From: Prevotella sp. UBA4217
GTDB lineage: Bacteria; Bacteroidota; Bacteroidia; Bacteroidales; Bacteroidaceae
Length of the DNA: 64,000 nucleotides
NCBI GenBank assembly: GCA_002379425.1
Contig: DFTH01000003.1
Location: 310,627 to 374,626 of the forward strand
Reading direction: 5' to 3'
A program made the translations under genes and the position numbers. Below are positions 26,585 to 35,108 of this stretch, piece after piece. Position 1 is the stretch's first letter. Every line of letters starts with the position of its first letter. The notes under the pieces are model-generated. The model was given only the letters and a program-made list of their open reading frames with translations. It was not told the origin of the DNA and did not search any database.

Positions 26585-27520
26585 TTATTTCTGTGCGGTA
26601 AGGGTCGTCTTAACCCTATTGATCTGTTCTTGTGTCAGTTTGTTATCCAGATTCAGCAATCCATATTCGTGATTATACTTCGTGCCATTCTCGAGCACCC
26701 ATTGCAGGAATCGGTTGACGGCATCGTCGCTCTGATGATAACTGATGCCGATCTTTTCAATGGCGACCTCTGCCACCTTGCCGTTCTCCAAGACCGTGAT
26801 AAGTTCGTCGAGATTAGCCCTGTCAGAGAAGTTGTCTTCGATATTCTTCTTCACGTCAATGCCAATGATGGTGAGATTGTCCCTGACATGACGGCTCTGC
26901 AGGTCGAAGATGTTGGGCAGGGCGTTAAACGACACGCCCAGCGGATCCTTTGCCAAGGCGGTGTTTAGGAAAAGATCGTCGCCTGATATTCGCTTGCCTC
27001 TGAAGTTGCTGCTTTCCTCACTAAAATTGTGGGCGAACGAAGCGGCTACGGAGGAAGCATTGCTGCCACTATAGATCACCAGGTTTTCAAACTGCTTGAT
27101 CTTCTTTGTGTCCTCATCGAAGTCATCGTTCAGGAAGTAGAGTTGCTTCAACTTCTTCGAGTTCAGGTGCTTGCCCTCCAGCACTTTGGCTGCCTCACTG
27201 CCGCTGGCTGTGATGGGCAGCACGGCGAACTCTCCGAAATAAACAATGTTATGGCTAAAGTCTTCGTTCTTCACTTCTTGATTGTCGAATACGACATTCA
27301 AATCAAAATGACCCTGATTCTGATTACCCTTGGCAATCTGGAACTCCACACCAGGTTGTGTTTTTGCATATTCCGTGATCCACCTCTCTATCAGTGGACG
27401 GGCAAAGCGAGGTGCCTTTACATATCGCACGCTGCTTGCATTGGCAGATGTCCCCTCAGCCCAGATGGCGCTGGTGTTGATACTCAGTAATACGGCTATT
27501 GTTAATGCTAATCTTTTCAT
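26585..27520 (-). CDS. Periplasmic substrate-binding protein (PstS/PBP-like)
   Basis: 311 residues with a signal peptide (ending near IWAEG). The fold looks like a class II periplasmic binding protein of the PstS/tungstate type: VRYVKAPRFARPLIERWITEYAKTQPGVEFQIAKG is the usual strand-helix opening (here two segments of one motif), followed by IVYFGEFAVLPITASGSEAA and a hinge region YSGSNASSVAASFAHNF. No ABC permease is nearby. In Bacteroidetes such proteins accompany TonB-dependent receptors and take the ligand after it crosses the outer membrane. First gene of the SusCD operon; its 5' end overlaps a Met/Cys-rich upstream ORF. Confidence 0.75.
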   Translation of the reverse strand: MKRLALTIAVLLSINTSAIWAEGTSANASSVRYVKAPRFARPLIERWITEYAKTQPGVEFQIAKGNQNQGHFDLNVVFDNQEVKNEDFSHNIVYFGEFAVLPITASGSEAAKVLEGKHLNSKKLKQLYFLNDDFDEDTKKIKQFENLVIYSGSNASSVAASFAHNFSEESSNFRGKRISGDDLFLNTALAKDPLGVSFNALPNIFDLQSRHVRDNLTIIGIDVKKNIEDNFSDRANLDELITVLENGKVAEVAIEKIGISYHQSDDAVNRFLQWVLENGTKYNHEYGLLNLDNKLTQEQINRVKTTLTAQK

Positions 27521-27674
27521 ACTGTTTCTTTTTTATTGCTTGTTCTATACCTATTATATATACTCCTCCCTTCATCGTCATTGCCATCATTCCGCGGCAA
27601 CTGCTCGACACAATGTGTCGCTTGCCTAAGCAAGAACAATACTCGCACATTCGCATTCGATTCATTGTCTTCAT
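27456..27674 (-). CDS. Met/Cys/Arg-rich leader peptide ORF upstream of the SusCD operon
   Basis: A 72-codon frame in the ~220-nt 5' leader of the operon. The first 35 residues (MKTMNRMRMCEYCSCLGKRH, then CRGMMAMTMKGG) hold nine Met and four Cys. Two small hairpins lie inside: CTTGC-TTAG-GCAAG and CGACACA-T-TGTGTCG. The frame runs 65 nt past the start codon of the binding-protein gene, so its translation would interfere with or couple to it. I infer a leader peptide sensing sulfur amino-acid supply; the length of the true peptide is uncertain. Confidence 0.5.
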   Translation of the reverse strand: MKTMNRMRMCEYCSCLGKRHIVSSSCRGMMAMTMKGGVYIIGIEQAIKKKQYEKISINNSRITEYQHQRHLG

Positions 27675-27741
27675 AACCTTATAAATTTAATGATTTAATA
27701 TTCAATGCTTCTATATTTCAATTCTTCAATTATCTTCGGTG

Positions 27742-27749
27742 CAAAGGTA
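27742..27749 (-). promoter_or_regulatory. -7 element of the SusCD operon
   Basis: TACCTTTG followed by C on the minus strand. It is part of the ~70-bp promoter block shared with the sulfur operons at 36666 and 38291. Of the remaining gene-free bases, 27812-27925 hold nothing I can identify. Confidence 0.75.
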
Positions 27750-27795
27750 CGGCGATTTCTGCATTCCCACAATCCCGCCTTTGGGGCATTCTGCA

Positions 27796-27811
27796 TACTA
27801 AATGTTTGGTA
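27796..27811 (-). promoter_or_regulatory. Shared operator, site a (SusCD operon)
   Basis: Minus-strand TACCAAACATTTAGTA, two mismatches from the 16-mer TACCAAACAATTGGTA found at the two sulfur operons. It lies at the identical distance, 54 nt, from the -7 element. Between operator and -7 box the three promoters also share AATGCC, GATTGT and the final CCGTACCTTTGCA or close forms. Confidence 0.8.
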
Positions 27812-27925
27812 TATTGCACAAAAAGGGACCTTTTTGACTTTACATACTGGTTTTATAAGCCTGACAGCAGGAACTGGAACAGGCCCATGAAGCGAATGCC
27901 CTTATCGTCTGTATATTCAACAGTT

Positions 27926-30823
27926 TTATACAAATAATTCTCCTATCGCTGCTGATAGGGAGACCTTGCACCTGTCGCAAATATCTGTTATTGTTGCCCC
28001 ATTGGCAGACAAGCCGTAGAAGTTGTCCTCGCTTATCAGGACGTACTCCCATTCGCGGTTCATCCGCTCCTCGGGCTTCAATTCGTTGATCTTCCTTGTC
28101 CATTCCACGGCAGCCGTCTGTTTCTGACGCACATTCTTGTCGAACACTTTGTCATTGCCCTTGGTCTCTATTAAATAGACTTTCTCCTGTGTCGCCACAA
28201 TGAAGTCTGGATGATAGGTGGCCATCAGTCCGTCGCGCCTCATATAATAGATGATGGCAAAAGGATGCATATTTTCGCTGATTTTCAGGAAGCGCTCCGT
28301 CTCCCCGTCTTTATCAAGGAAATCAATAAACGCTTTTTCCAAGCCTCCGCCATGCGACGGATAGCCTTGCCGCTCATAGATGGTCTTATGGGTTTCTACG
28401 GAATAGGTCTCGCGCATCTTGATTTCTGTTACGGATGAGAAGCGTGTATGAACCACCTGAGCATCAGTCGTCATGATGTTGTTCTGAAGGTTGAAGATGG
28501 CACGCGCCATCTCTTCAATGATATGCTTTGTGACGATGGCATCCTTTGAAAGCAGTATCTTCCAGTCGCTGCCATTGAAGGGATTGAATGGCTGACCAAA
28601 CAGCCGGGTGCGGATGTATCTGTCCACTACGGCTATCATCTGTGCCTCGTTGATTTGCAACGTTGGTACAGGCATCTCCCTATGCGATGTCACTCGGTCG
28701 AATCTCAGTGTGATCGTTCGCAGCAGTTTCTGCAGATACTCATTATAACTTGCTGCCGTAAACAGATTGGCAGTCACTTTATACCGCCCAAACTGCGTTT
28801 TTGAGATGGCTTCCTGCGAGATGAAGGTCTCGCCGTCCTGTGCCAGAAACTGGCGAAGCCTGTCCAAAGGGAATGCCGTAAACTGTTGAAGTGTGTTGAT
28901 GTCTATCTCCGCATCTTCCAACTCCTCCTCAGCCTCTCTCACGATGATGGGCCACTCAAAGTCGAACTGCTCATAATCCTCCCGCAAGCCCACCTTGATC
29001 AGGTCGCCCGTGGAACCGCCCTCACCTGTCTCACCAGTCTCTTCGACGGCCAGGCCTTGTGCAAACAGATCTTCATAGAACTGGATGAAGGCCGGATGCT
29101 CTATGATGCTCAGCATGTCTATATAGGTCCTGGGCTGACTGTGCAGTTGCAACACGCGCTTGCGGTCATCCTCCTTGATGCTCTGATATTCCGGCTCTCG
29201 CCACATCAGCCGGAGTCCGCGTCCTATGATTTGCTCCAGCAGGATGGGTGCCTCTGATGAGCGCAGCGGCACAATCACACAGATGTTGTTTACGTCGAAT
29301 CCCTCACGCAGCATCAAGACCGACACGATGACCTTGGGCTTCTGATATTTGTCGATGTCGAAGAGTTTCTTCTTGGTCTCCTTCCACTCTTCTTCCGTCA
29401 CTTCGCCCTTGGCGTTGCTGTCAATCGTCACCACTTCATCCTGTGCCAGCCCTTCGTCCAGCATCAGTTGGCTCACGTATGGCGCTACCGACGTGTCTTC
29501 ACAGATGACGAGCATCTTTGGATTCTTCTTTTCATCGACTGCCGTAAACTCCGCTTCCAGTTTCTTCAGTTTGGCCAGTCCTGCACGGAGCATGAGCCGC
29601 TGGCCGTCGCTCAGGTCGCACACCTTGTTGCGCTCATCACGCACAGCCTTGTAGTCCAAGTCTTTCAGTTCTGTCAGTTCTTGGCGGCGGTCGAGCAGGA
29701 GCGTCTTAACCAGACCCTTGCGCATGGCCGTTGCCAAGTCGAAGTCAACAATGATATGGGGGAAGAAACATTTCTGTACTTTCTTGCCAGAGCCTCGCTG
29801 GTCGTAGGGCGTGGCCGAGAAGTCTATTTGGAAGAATCGTTCGCCTTTCTTCTCGGCAATGACATTAAGGCCCTTCTGCCATTCCACCTCCTCTATCTCG
29901 CCGTTGCGTTTCAGTTCATGGATATGGTGCGCCTCGTCGTTAATCACCATAATGTCGTCCAACTCAGCCAGATACTCCAGTTCCGAGCCTCGCAGATAGC
30001 GACGGTCGAGCATCCCCAAGTCGTTGCCTGCCGCCTTGCCCGGACGGATGGGCAACAGTTCGTTGATGATGCCTGGCACATCCATCTGCTGTGGTTCTGC
30101 TGATTCCTCGTTCATCTGGTTTTCAAACAAGTGCCAGTTCGTCAGGGCTATCAGTCCGTCGCCCGTCGTCTTGCGCCCGATGCCCTCTTCCTTCGTCACC
30201 ACATTGTTCTGGATAAACGAGAAGACCTCCTGCCGATAGTGTACAGGAATGAAGACTTCCTGATTCAGATAGAAGTCGTTGGTCTCAATATCCCGTTCTT
30301 CCTTCTCTCTTTGCATCCGCCCGCAGAAGGCATCCAGCAGACGGTCATAGACTATCAGGCCGGGAGCCACTATCAGGAAGTTCTTAGTGAAGCGTCCCGT
30401 CCTTACCTCCTCATGTCTTGCGTTAAGCATCTGCCACAGCAGCAGGGCATGCATCACCCACGTCTTACCCGTACCCGTGGCCATCTTCACCGCATACTTG
30501 GGCATCTGGTATTTTTTCTGCCCCAGGGTGCCTATATCCACGATGGGCATCAGGTCGGGCGTCAGCCGTTCGTAGTATTCCATCACATTCCTCACGCCCA
30601 TCACCTCATGCAGATACACGATGTTGAGGATAGCCTGCCGCTGACCTGCGTGGAAGTTGCGATGGCGCAACGAACAATATTCCTCCGAGAACCAAAACTT
30701 CAGCAATTCCTGTGTAGTTGGTGTCACCAGTTCCATCAGTTCGCCACTCTCCCAAGCCGCATTCACCGTCTCGCTCAGCCGCTTGGCCAGTTCCAGCGAG
30801 GCATTCGTATTGTTAGTTTTCAT
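27926..30823 (-). CDS. Type III restriction enzyme, Res subunit
   Basis: 965 residues. Helicase motif I MATGTGKT, motif II NDEAHHIHE (DEAH), motif III FSATPYDQRG, motif VI QIIGRGLRLMW, and a C-terminal PD-(D/E)XK endonuclease (HPDFIVATQEKVYLIETKG: D...E-T-K). With the Mod subunit at 31415-33367 it forms a type III system that translocates from, and cuts away from, asymmetrically modified sites. Res and Mod normally abut; here a toxin-antitoxin pair on the opposite strand separates them. Res must therefore have its own promoter between 30823 and 30895, or be read through the antisense pair. Confidence 0.93.
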   Translation of the reverse strand: MKTNNTNASLELAKRLSETVNAAWESGELMELVTPTTQELLKFWFSEEYCSLRHRNFHAGQRQAILNIVYLHEVMGVRNVMEYYERLTPDLMPIVDIGTLGQKKYQMPKYAVKMATGTGKTWVMHALLLWQMLNARHEEVRTGRFTKNFLIVAPGLIVYDRLLDAFCGRMQREKEERDIETNDFYLNQEVFIPVHYRQEVFSFIQNNVVTKEEGIGRKTTGDGLIALTNWHLFENQMNEESAEPQQMDVPGIINELLPIRPGKAAGNDLGMLDRRYLRGSELEYLAELDDIMVINDEAHHIHELKRNGEIEEVEWQKGLNVIAEKKGERFFQIDFSATPYDQRGSGKKVQKCFFPHIIVDFDLATAMRKGLVKTLLLDRRQELTELKDLDYKAVRDERNKVCDLSDGQRLMLRAGLAKLKKLEAEFTAVDEKKNPKMLVICEDTSVAPYVSQLMLDEGLAQDEVVTIDSNAKGEVTEEEWKETKKKLFDIDKYQKPKVIVSVLMLREGFDVNNICVIVPLRSSEAPILLEQIIGRGLRLMWREPEYQSIKEDDRKRVLQLHSQPRTYIDMLSIIEHPAFIQFYEDLFAQGLAVEETGETGEGGSTGDLIKVGLREDYEQFDFEWPIIVREAEEELEDAEIDINTLQQFTAFPLDRLRQFLAQDGETFISQEAISKTQFGRYKVTANLFTAASYNEYLQKLLRTITLRFDRVTSHREMPVPTLQINEAQMIAVVDRYIRTRLFGQPFNPFNGSDWKILLSKDAIVTKHIIEEMARAIFNLQNNIMTTDAQVVHTRFSSVTEIKMRETYSVETHKTIYERQGYPSHGGGLEKAFIDFLDKDGETERFLKISENMHPFAIIYYMRRDGLMATYHPDFIVATQEKVYLIETKGNDKVFDKNVRQKQTAAVEWTRKINELKPEERMNREWEYVLISEDNFYGLSANGATITDICDRCKVSLSAAIGELFV

Positions 30824-30862
30824 AATTATGCTTTTTTATTTTGTCATTTCAGGAAATATGCT

Positions 30863-30870
30863 TATTTTTG
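30863..30870 (+). promoter_or_regulatory. -7 element of the toxin-antitoxin operon
   Basis: TATTTTTG followed by C, 24 bp before the antitoxin ATG at 30895. It rules out the longer in-frame start at 30841. Confidence 0.55.
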
Positions 30871-30894
30871 CAAACGAATCAAAAAGTTAGTGTT

Positions 30895-31137
30895 ATGACA
30901 TCAGTACAGTTAAACGCAATGAACACAGAACTCTGGCAAAGCATCGGTGCTATAGCAGACTGCGAGCCACTAATGAAGCGCCTGACCCGGTATGCCAAGA
31001 AACTGGTGAAAGAAAAGGAAGATCCCACTCTGATGACTAAGGAGGAATTCTTTGCTAAGTTAGATAGGGCTGAGAAGCAGCCTGGTAGGAGTTTTTCCAG
31101 TGTTGAAGAACTTGACAAGTATATTCGTGGCTTATGA
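30895..31137 (+). CDS. Antitoxin of a YoeB/Txe-type pair
   Basis: 80 residues (MTSVQLNAMNTELWQSIGAI ...). The N-terminal half is predicted DNA-binding and helical. The C-terminal half has the toxin-wrapping tail (LMTKEEFFAKLDRAEKQ and SVEELDKYIRGL) typical of Bacteroidetes RelB/Phd-like antitoxins. It overlaps the toxin gene by 4 bp (ATGA), which assures coupled translation. It likely represses its own promoter. Confidence 0.8.
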   Translation: MTSVQLNAMNTELWQSIGAIADCEPLMKRLTRYAKKLVKEKEDPTLMTKEEFFAKLDRAEKQPGRSFSSVEELDKYIRGL

Positions 31138-31412
31138 GTCATTATACAGTTGTCATTAAAGAAGAGGCGCAGGAAGATTTGAAACGTCTGCTGAACAGTG
31201 AGCCAAAGGTGTATGATAAGGCCATAAGGTTCATTGGCGAACTCTACGAACATCCCAGGACAGGCTTGGGGCATCCTGAGCCTCTGAAGGGGAAACCCGA
31301 AAACCGATGGAGCCGGGAGATTACAAGGAAACACAGACTTATCTATCAAATCTTTGAGACTGAAGTCCATGTTGATGTCCTTGCTGCCTACGGCCATTAC
31401 AACGACAAATAG
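31134..31412 (+). CDS. Txe/YoeB-family mRNA interferase toxin
   Basis: 92 residues of the RelE superfamily, YoeB branch. Diagnostic GHPEPLKGKPENRWSREI, then KHRLIYQI and the C-terminal AYGHYNDK. The Glu/Arg/His/Tyr positions of the YoeB active site are present (E of PEP, R of the WSREIT and KHRLIY strands, terminal H-Y). It would cleave mRNA in the ribosomal A site. It ends only 2 bp from the convergent mod stop codon, so it is embedded within the restriction locus. Confidence 0.9.
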   Translation: MSHYTVVIKEEAQEDLKRLLNSEPKVYDKAIRFIGELYEHPRTGLGHPEPLKGKPENRWSREITRKHRLIYQIFETEVHVDVLAAYGHYNDK

Positions 31413-31414
31413 CC

Positions 31415-33367
31415 TCATACGCACTCCACTACTTGACTTTCAAACCCAAATACATCTACTGCCTTGATGCACACCTTCCGCTGAACCTTGTGAGGCACTC
31501 TCAGCCGAGTTTTATAGACACAATGCAGCGGATCGTTATCATTATCCACATTCTCACGATAGTCCTGCCACGTAGAACGGAACGTAACGCCGTCGTAGTC
31601 GGGGTCGATGCTCCAGTATTCTATCAGACTGAGCGGGTCACGCTCCAACACCTGTTGAAGTTTCTCCTTGTCCTTATCGTCCAATGGGATGTTGTCAGGC
31701 GACAGCAGCACATAGTTCTCCAACTCCACGTCTATCTCGTCTTGCTCGCCATTCTGCTTCACTACTAATGGTTTTGCCACTAAGTATTGCAGCGACGAGA
31801 AGCGTACCGACTTGTCGTCAATCAGTTTCTTATAGCCTTTCTTGGCCAGTTTATCCAGCAGGTCGGGTGGAATCACCAGCACCTCCACCTTCGAGTCTTG
31901 ATACTTCTGAATGGCTGACGAGATATCGAAAGCGAAGTTCCAGCCCAGCACTACTACCTTTTCCCAATCGCCGCCAAGCAGACTGGCCTTAGCCTCCACG
32001 GCGCGACGAATCGTTGCTGCCGTTGTCAGGCGGTTGGGAGAATCTACCATCACTAATGTTCTCGTACCTTTGATATATCCGAAGTTACGGTCGTTGGTCT
32101 GCTCTGGGGTGAAGGGCAGAGCACCATACAGTCCCAGCACCACTTGGCTCAAGTCACCCACATGCTTATAGCGTTTGTTGTTGCGGAAAGCCTCCTTCTG
32201 ATAGTCACCGATGCTCTGATAGAGGAAAGGCTTCACTTCTTGGTCAATAAACCGCTTGCGCATCACTAGCGAGGCAGGCTTGCCGATGTCGCAGGTGATC
32301 CAGCGGCGACCTAATCGCTCGGCGACGGCTGCCGTTGTACCGCTGCCGCCAAAGAAGTCGCAGACAAGGTCGCCTTCGTTAGACGAGGCTTTGATAATAC
32401 GTTCGAGAAGGGCTTCGGGTTTTTGAGTGGCATAGTGAGTTCTTTCTGGATGGTTTCCCCGTAAGAATTGTATATCATCCCAAACATCATTTAGTGCTCC
32501 ACCCTTATCAACATATTCATCTAGATATCTCTTATAGGGTTCTATACCATTAGCTTGTCCTCGGGTTTCCCAAAACCACTCTTTGCCATTATCGTCTTTG
32601 TAGATTTTTCTTCTTAGCATCTTAATCCTTTCATCCTTATCCCATGCTTTAGTTATCGGGTTGATTTTAGTATTCGTGTTGACAGCGAAAAAAAGGATAA
32701 CATCATGCTTAGATTGGAACTTTGAATCTGACAATTTCTCTCGACCAGGATAATACCATATAATTTCATTCCTAAAATTGTCTTTTCCAAAGATGTCGTC
32801 TAAAAGTATTTTCAAATAATGTCCTACATGCCAATCAATATGAACATAAAGTGCACCATTGTCTTTTAGCATTTCTTTCATCAAAAGTAACCTTGGGTAC
32901 ATCATCTTTAAATAAGATATTGTACCATCTTCCCAAGTATCTGCGTATGCAAACTGTTCAATTACTGTAGGCTTCTGAGATATTTCTCCATATGGTAATG
33001 AGATAGGAGTGCGATAATCTGCCTTCGAATCAAATGGCGGGTCAATATAAATTAGGTCGACTTTTCCGCGAAGCGAGGGCAAACCCGTTTGGGCATCTCC
33101 AGCCAGCAGAGCCTGCATCGCCAGGAGATTGTCACCATAGATGAGGCGGTTCATCCACTCACCATTGCCTCCCGCCATATTGAATGCATTGGGTATCTGA
33201 GGCGAACTGCCCTTGAACAGTCCGCTCACGTCCTTACTCGGCAGCACCAGTTCATTGGTCTGCAGACCAATCTGCGTACCACTACTCAGCCGCTCCAGTA
33301 TCTGAGCAGCCTCACGCCGACCCTCGCTCACGATGCGGGGCAGTTCTTCAATCAATGATTTAGCCAT
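31415..33367 (-). CDS. Type III DNA adenine methyltransferase, Mod subunit
   Basis: 650 residues, beta-class N6-adenine methylase. Motif IV DPPF (in [16 protein letters not shown]) precedes motif I ([21 protein letters not shown]). Between them lies the target-recognition region, whose DNA (about 32430-33040) is strikingly A+T-rich compared with the G+C-rich flanks, a mosaic typical of swapped recognition domains. The C-terminal ~270 residues resemble Mod/Res assembly domains. The promoter is at 33663-33670, about 290 nt upstream, leaving a long structured leader. Confidence 0.93.
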   Translation of the reverse strand: MAKSLIEELPRIVSEGRREAAQILERLSSGTQIGLQTNELVLPSKDVSGLFKGSSPQIPNAFNMAGGNGEWMNRLIYGDNLLAMQALLAGDAQTGLPSLRGKVDLIYIDPPFDSKADYRTPISLPYGEISQKPTVIEQFAYADTWEDGTISYLKMMYPRLLLMKEMLKDNGALYVHIDWHVGHYLKILLDDIFGKDNFRNEIIWYYPGREKLSDSKFQSKHDVILFFAVNTNTKINPITKAWDKDERIKMLRRKIYKDDNGKEWFWETRGQANGIEPYKRYLDEYVDKGGALNDVWDDIQFLRGNHPERTHYATQKPEALLERIIKASSNEGDLVCDFFGGSGTTAAVAERLGRRWITCDIGKPASLVMRKRFIDQEVKPFLYQSIGDYQKEAFRNNKRYKHVGDLSQVVLGLYGALPFTPEQTNDRNFGYIKGTRTLVMVDSPNRLTTAATIRRAVEAKASLLGGDWEKVVVLGWNFAFDISSAIQKYQDSKVEVLVIPPDLLDKLAKKGYKKLIDDKSVRFSSLQYLVAKPLVVKQNGEQDEIDVELENYVLLSPDNIPLDDKDKEKLQQVLERDPLSLIEYWSIDPDYDGVTFRSTWQDYRENVDNDNDPLHCVYKTRLRVPHKVQRKVCIKAVDVFGFESQVVECV

Positions 33368-33656
33368 GTAGCATTATAGTTTTATAATGCGTCGCGCCAC
33401 CAAACAAAACGATTTCCTGCAAGCACCCGTATGGACACAAAACGTGGACGAATCCCCGTTCAGTGTTCCAGGTACTTGCAGGAAACCTTCACTACGAAAC
33501 AGGAAAACGCCCACTATACAGTGAGCGCGTCCATTATTATCGTAATGAGTTCTTTCTACCTGCAAGTTTCGGAACACTTTGAATAATAGCCAACGCTAAA
33601 GTTATTTACCCACGAAAGTCGCACCGTCGCCTCCACTGAGACCGTTTGACGATACT
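33368..33656 (-). promoter_or_regulatory. Long structured 5' leader of mod with alternative stems
   Basis: In transcript order: segment A (33577-33559) reads GTGTTCC...CTTGCAGG, segment B (33485-33463) reads TTTCCTGCAAG...GGAACAC, segment C (33423-33413) reads CTTGCAGGAAA. B can pair with A (8+7 bp) or with C (11 bp), but not both. A further 8-bp hairpin (GCATTATA/TATAATGC, 33371-33390) lies 3 nt from the mod start codon. No coding sense is evident. It looks like an attenuator or cis-regulatory RNA. Confidence 0.5.
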
Positions 33657-33662
33657 TGATTG

Positions 33663-33670
33663 CAAAATTA
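33663..33670 (-). promoter_or_regulatory. -7 element of mod
   Basis: TAATTTTG followed by C on the minus strand. It sits ~296 bp upstream of the mod ATG. Confidence 0.5.
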
Positions 33671-33732
33671 CGAATTTTCTGCGAAATAAGAAAATAAGTT
33701 TGGAATTATTTGCAAATATCGGGAATCATCTC

Positions 33733-33740
33733 TATCTTTG
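33733..33740 (+). promoter_or_regulatory. Orphan -7 element reading into the inverted-repeat element
   Basis: TATCTTTG followed by C on the plus strand, with no gene downstream. A transcript would cross the 438-bp inverted repeat at 33865-34302. Confidence 0.4.
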
Positions 33741-33864
33741 CAACTTGAAAGGAAACCTGAATCAAAAGTCTTTTGGTCTATTATAGCATAAGGTTTGTAA
33801 AGACCTGTATTGACAAATCGCATGGGAGTGCCTTTCAATGTATCTTCGCGCAAAAAAATATTAT

Positions 33865-34302
33865 TTTTTTTGCATACACTGCATACACTAACCACGGAAA
33901 CCCCTGTGTACATCGGCATTTGAGCCTGGTGTATGCAAACGGTATTTAGTGTATGCAGTGTATGCAAGCAGGCTTTAGTGTATGCAACTTCTGCCACTTT
34001 GACCGTGGTTTCCTGATTTTGTCCCAAGCCTTGGGACGTTTTGTGGAAACGTACTCTAATGTTGTAATATGGTCAGAAACTTTTGCGAAAACGTACTCTA
34101 TTTTTGTCCCAAGGCTTGGGACAAGTATATAATTGCTTGAAGAGACCAACGGAAGGTTGTTTTTAGTGCCTTTTGGTGGAGAAAAAACGAAAAATGCCGT
34201 TTGCATACACTGCTTACACCAGATTTTCGTTGCATACACCAGGCTCAAACGCCGATGTACACAGGGGTTTCCAGGGTTAGTGTATGCAGTGTATGCAAAA
34301 AA
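33865..34302. repeat. 438-bp inverted-repeat element with GTGTATGCA iterons
   Basis: The left arm (33865-33968) and right arm (34199-34302) are inverted copies of ~104 bp, with most differences confined to the inner ends. The arms carry about ten copies of the 9-mer GTGTATGCA or its complement. The ~230-bp centre holds two palindromes, GTCCCAAGCCTTGGGAC (34020-34036) and GTCCCAAGGCTTGGGAC (34107-34123), each beside a GAAACGTACTCT-type word. No credible gene inside. It could be a MITE-like element, a replication or binding locus, or a source of a long hairpin RNA. Confidence 0.75.
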
Positions 34303-34322
34303 CTAAACTTTTTTTCTTTTTA

Positions 34323-35033
34323 TTAGTCCTCCTTTACGATGGGATAGAGTTCGATGAACTCACCCTGATGGCTCTGGCCGTCGTTGATGAGATCGGCAAA
34401 CTTCCTGCCTACGGTGTCGATGTCGTGGAAACCTGGCAGTGCCATGTTGCCGTTGAGGTCTGTCGTCGTAGGACCAGGGTGAACGGAGAATATCTCCACA
34501 GGGGTGCCCGACTGCTGGAACTCGATAGCCATCACGCCCATCATCGCATTCTGCGCTGCCTTACTGGTGACGTAGGCAAGTGGGTGCCAGTAAGGGCTGA
34601 TCTCTGAGGGCACGGTGATGTTGGCAATGCGCCCGCCGTTGTTGGCTATCAGTGGAATCAGGGCCTTGGTGAGCGCGAAGGTGCCGATGAAGTTCACGTC
34701 GAGCGTCTCGCGGATGGTGCTGATCTCCGTATGTCCGCTATCCACGCTCATGTCGCCAGGGATGCCAGCGTTATTGACGAGCAGCGACAACTCCGGATAT
34801 TTCTCCGAAACCTCCTTGGCGGCTTTGTCGATGTTTGCATGGTCCTTTAGTTCGATATCCACCCATCCTGCCACTTCGATACCCTGAGACTTCAATTCCT
34901 CAATGGCTTTTGAAGCACGCTGTCCATCGCGTGCACCGATAATCACCTGCCAACCACTGAGTCCCAAATGCTTGGCTATCCCAAATCCGATGCCCTTATT
35001 GGCACCAGTTACAAAAACAATCTTTTTTCCCAT
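34323..35033 (-). CDS. Short-chain dehydrogenase/reductase
   Basis: 236 residues, classical SDR. Cofactor motif TGANKGIGFG (10-19), NNAG, and catalytic YVTSK with an upstream Ser region (NITVPSE). The motif following the first strand (GARDGQR) suggests NADP(H). It resembles carbonyl-reductase-like SDRs; the substrate cannot be told. It has its own promoter (TACCTTTG, 35062-35069) and is not part of the sulfur operon upstream. Its stop codon lies 20 bp from the inverted-repeat element. Confidence 0.9.
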   Translation of the reverse strand: MGKKIVFVTGANKGIGFGIAKHLGLSGWQVIIGARDGQRASKAIEELKSQGIEVAGWVDIELKDHANIDKAAKEVSEKYPELSLLVNNAGIPGDMSVDSGHTEISTIRETLDVNFIGTFALTKALIPLIANNGGRIANITVPSEISPYWHPLAYVTSKAAQNAMMGVMAIEFQQSGTPVEIFSVHPGPTTTDLNGNMALPGFHDIDTVGRKFADLINDGQSHQGEFIELYPIVKED

Positions 35034-35061
35034 TTCTTTCTAGTTTAATGTTTTGTGGGTG

Positions 35062-35069
35062 CAAAGGTA
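35062..35069 (-). promoter_or_regulatory. -7 element of the SDR gene
   Basis: TACCTTTG followed by C on the minus strand, 28 bp from the ATG. Confidence 0.55.
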
Positions 35070-35108
35070 CACTATTCTTTGGAATTACATGAATAATATC
35101 CAAGAAAT

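Noticed and set aside
33668..34027. 119-codon minus-strand frame across the inverted-repeat element
   Set aside because: Its sequence derives from the GTGTATGCA iterons (repeated Cys-Ile-His/Leu-His-Thr), and no promoter or homology supports it.
33865..34302. CRISPR-like array
   Set aside because: The repeats are 9-mers in both orientations without regular spacers, arranged as two inverted arms; no cas genes are near.
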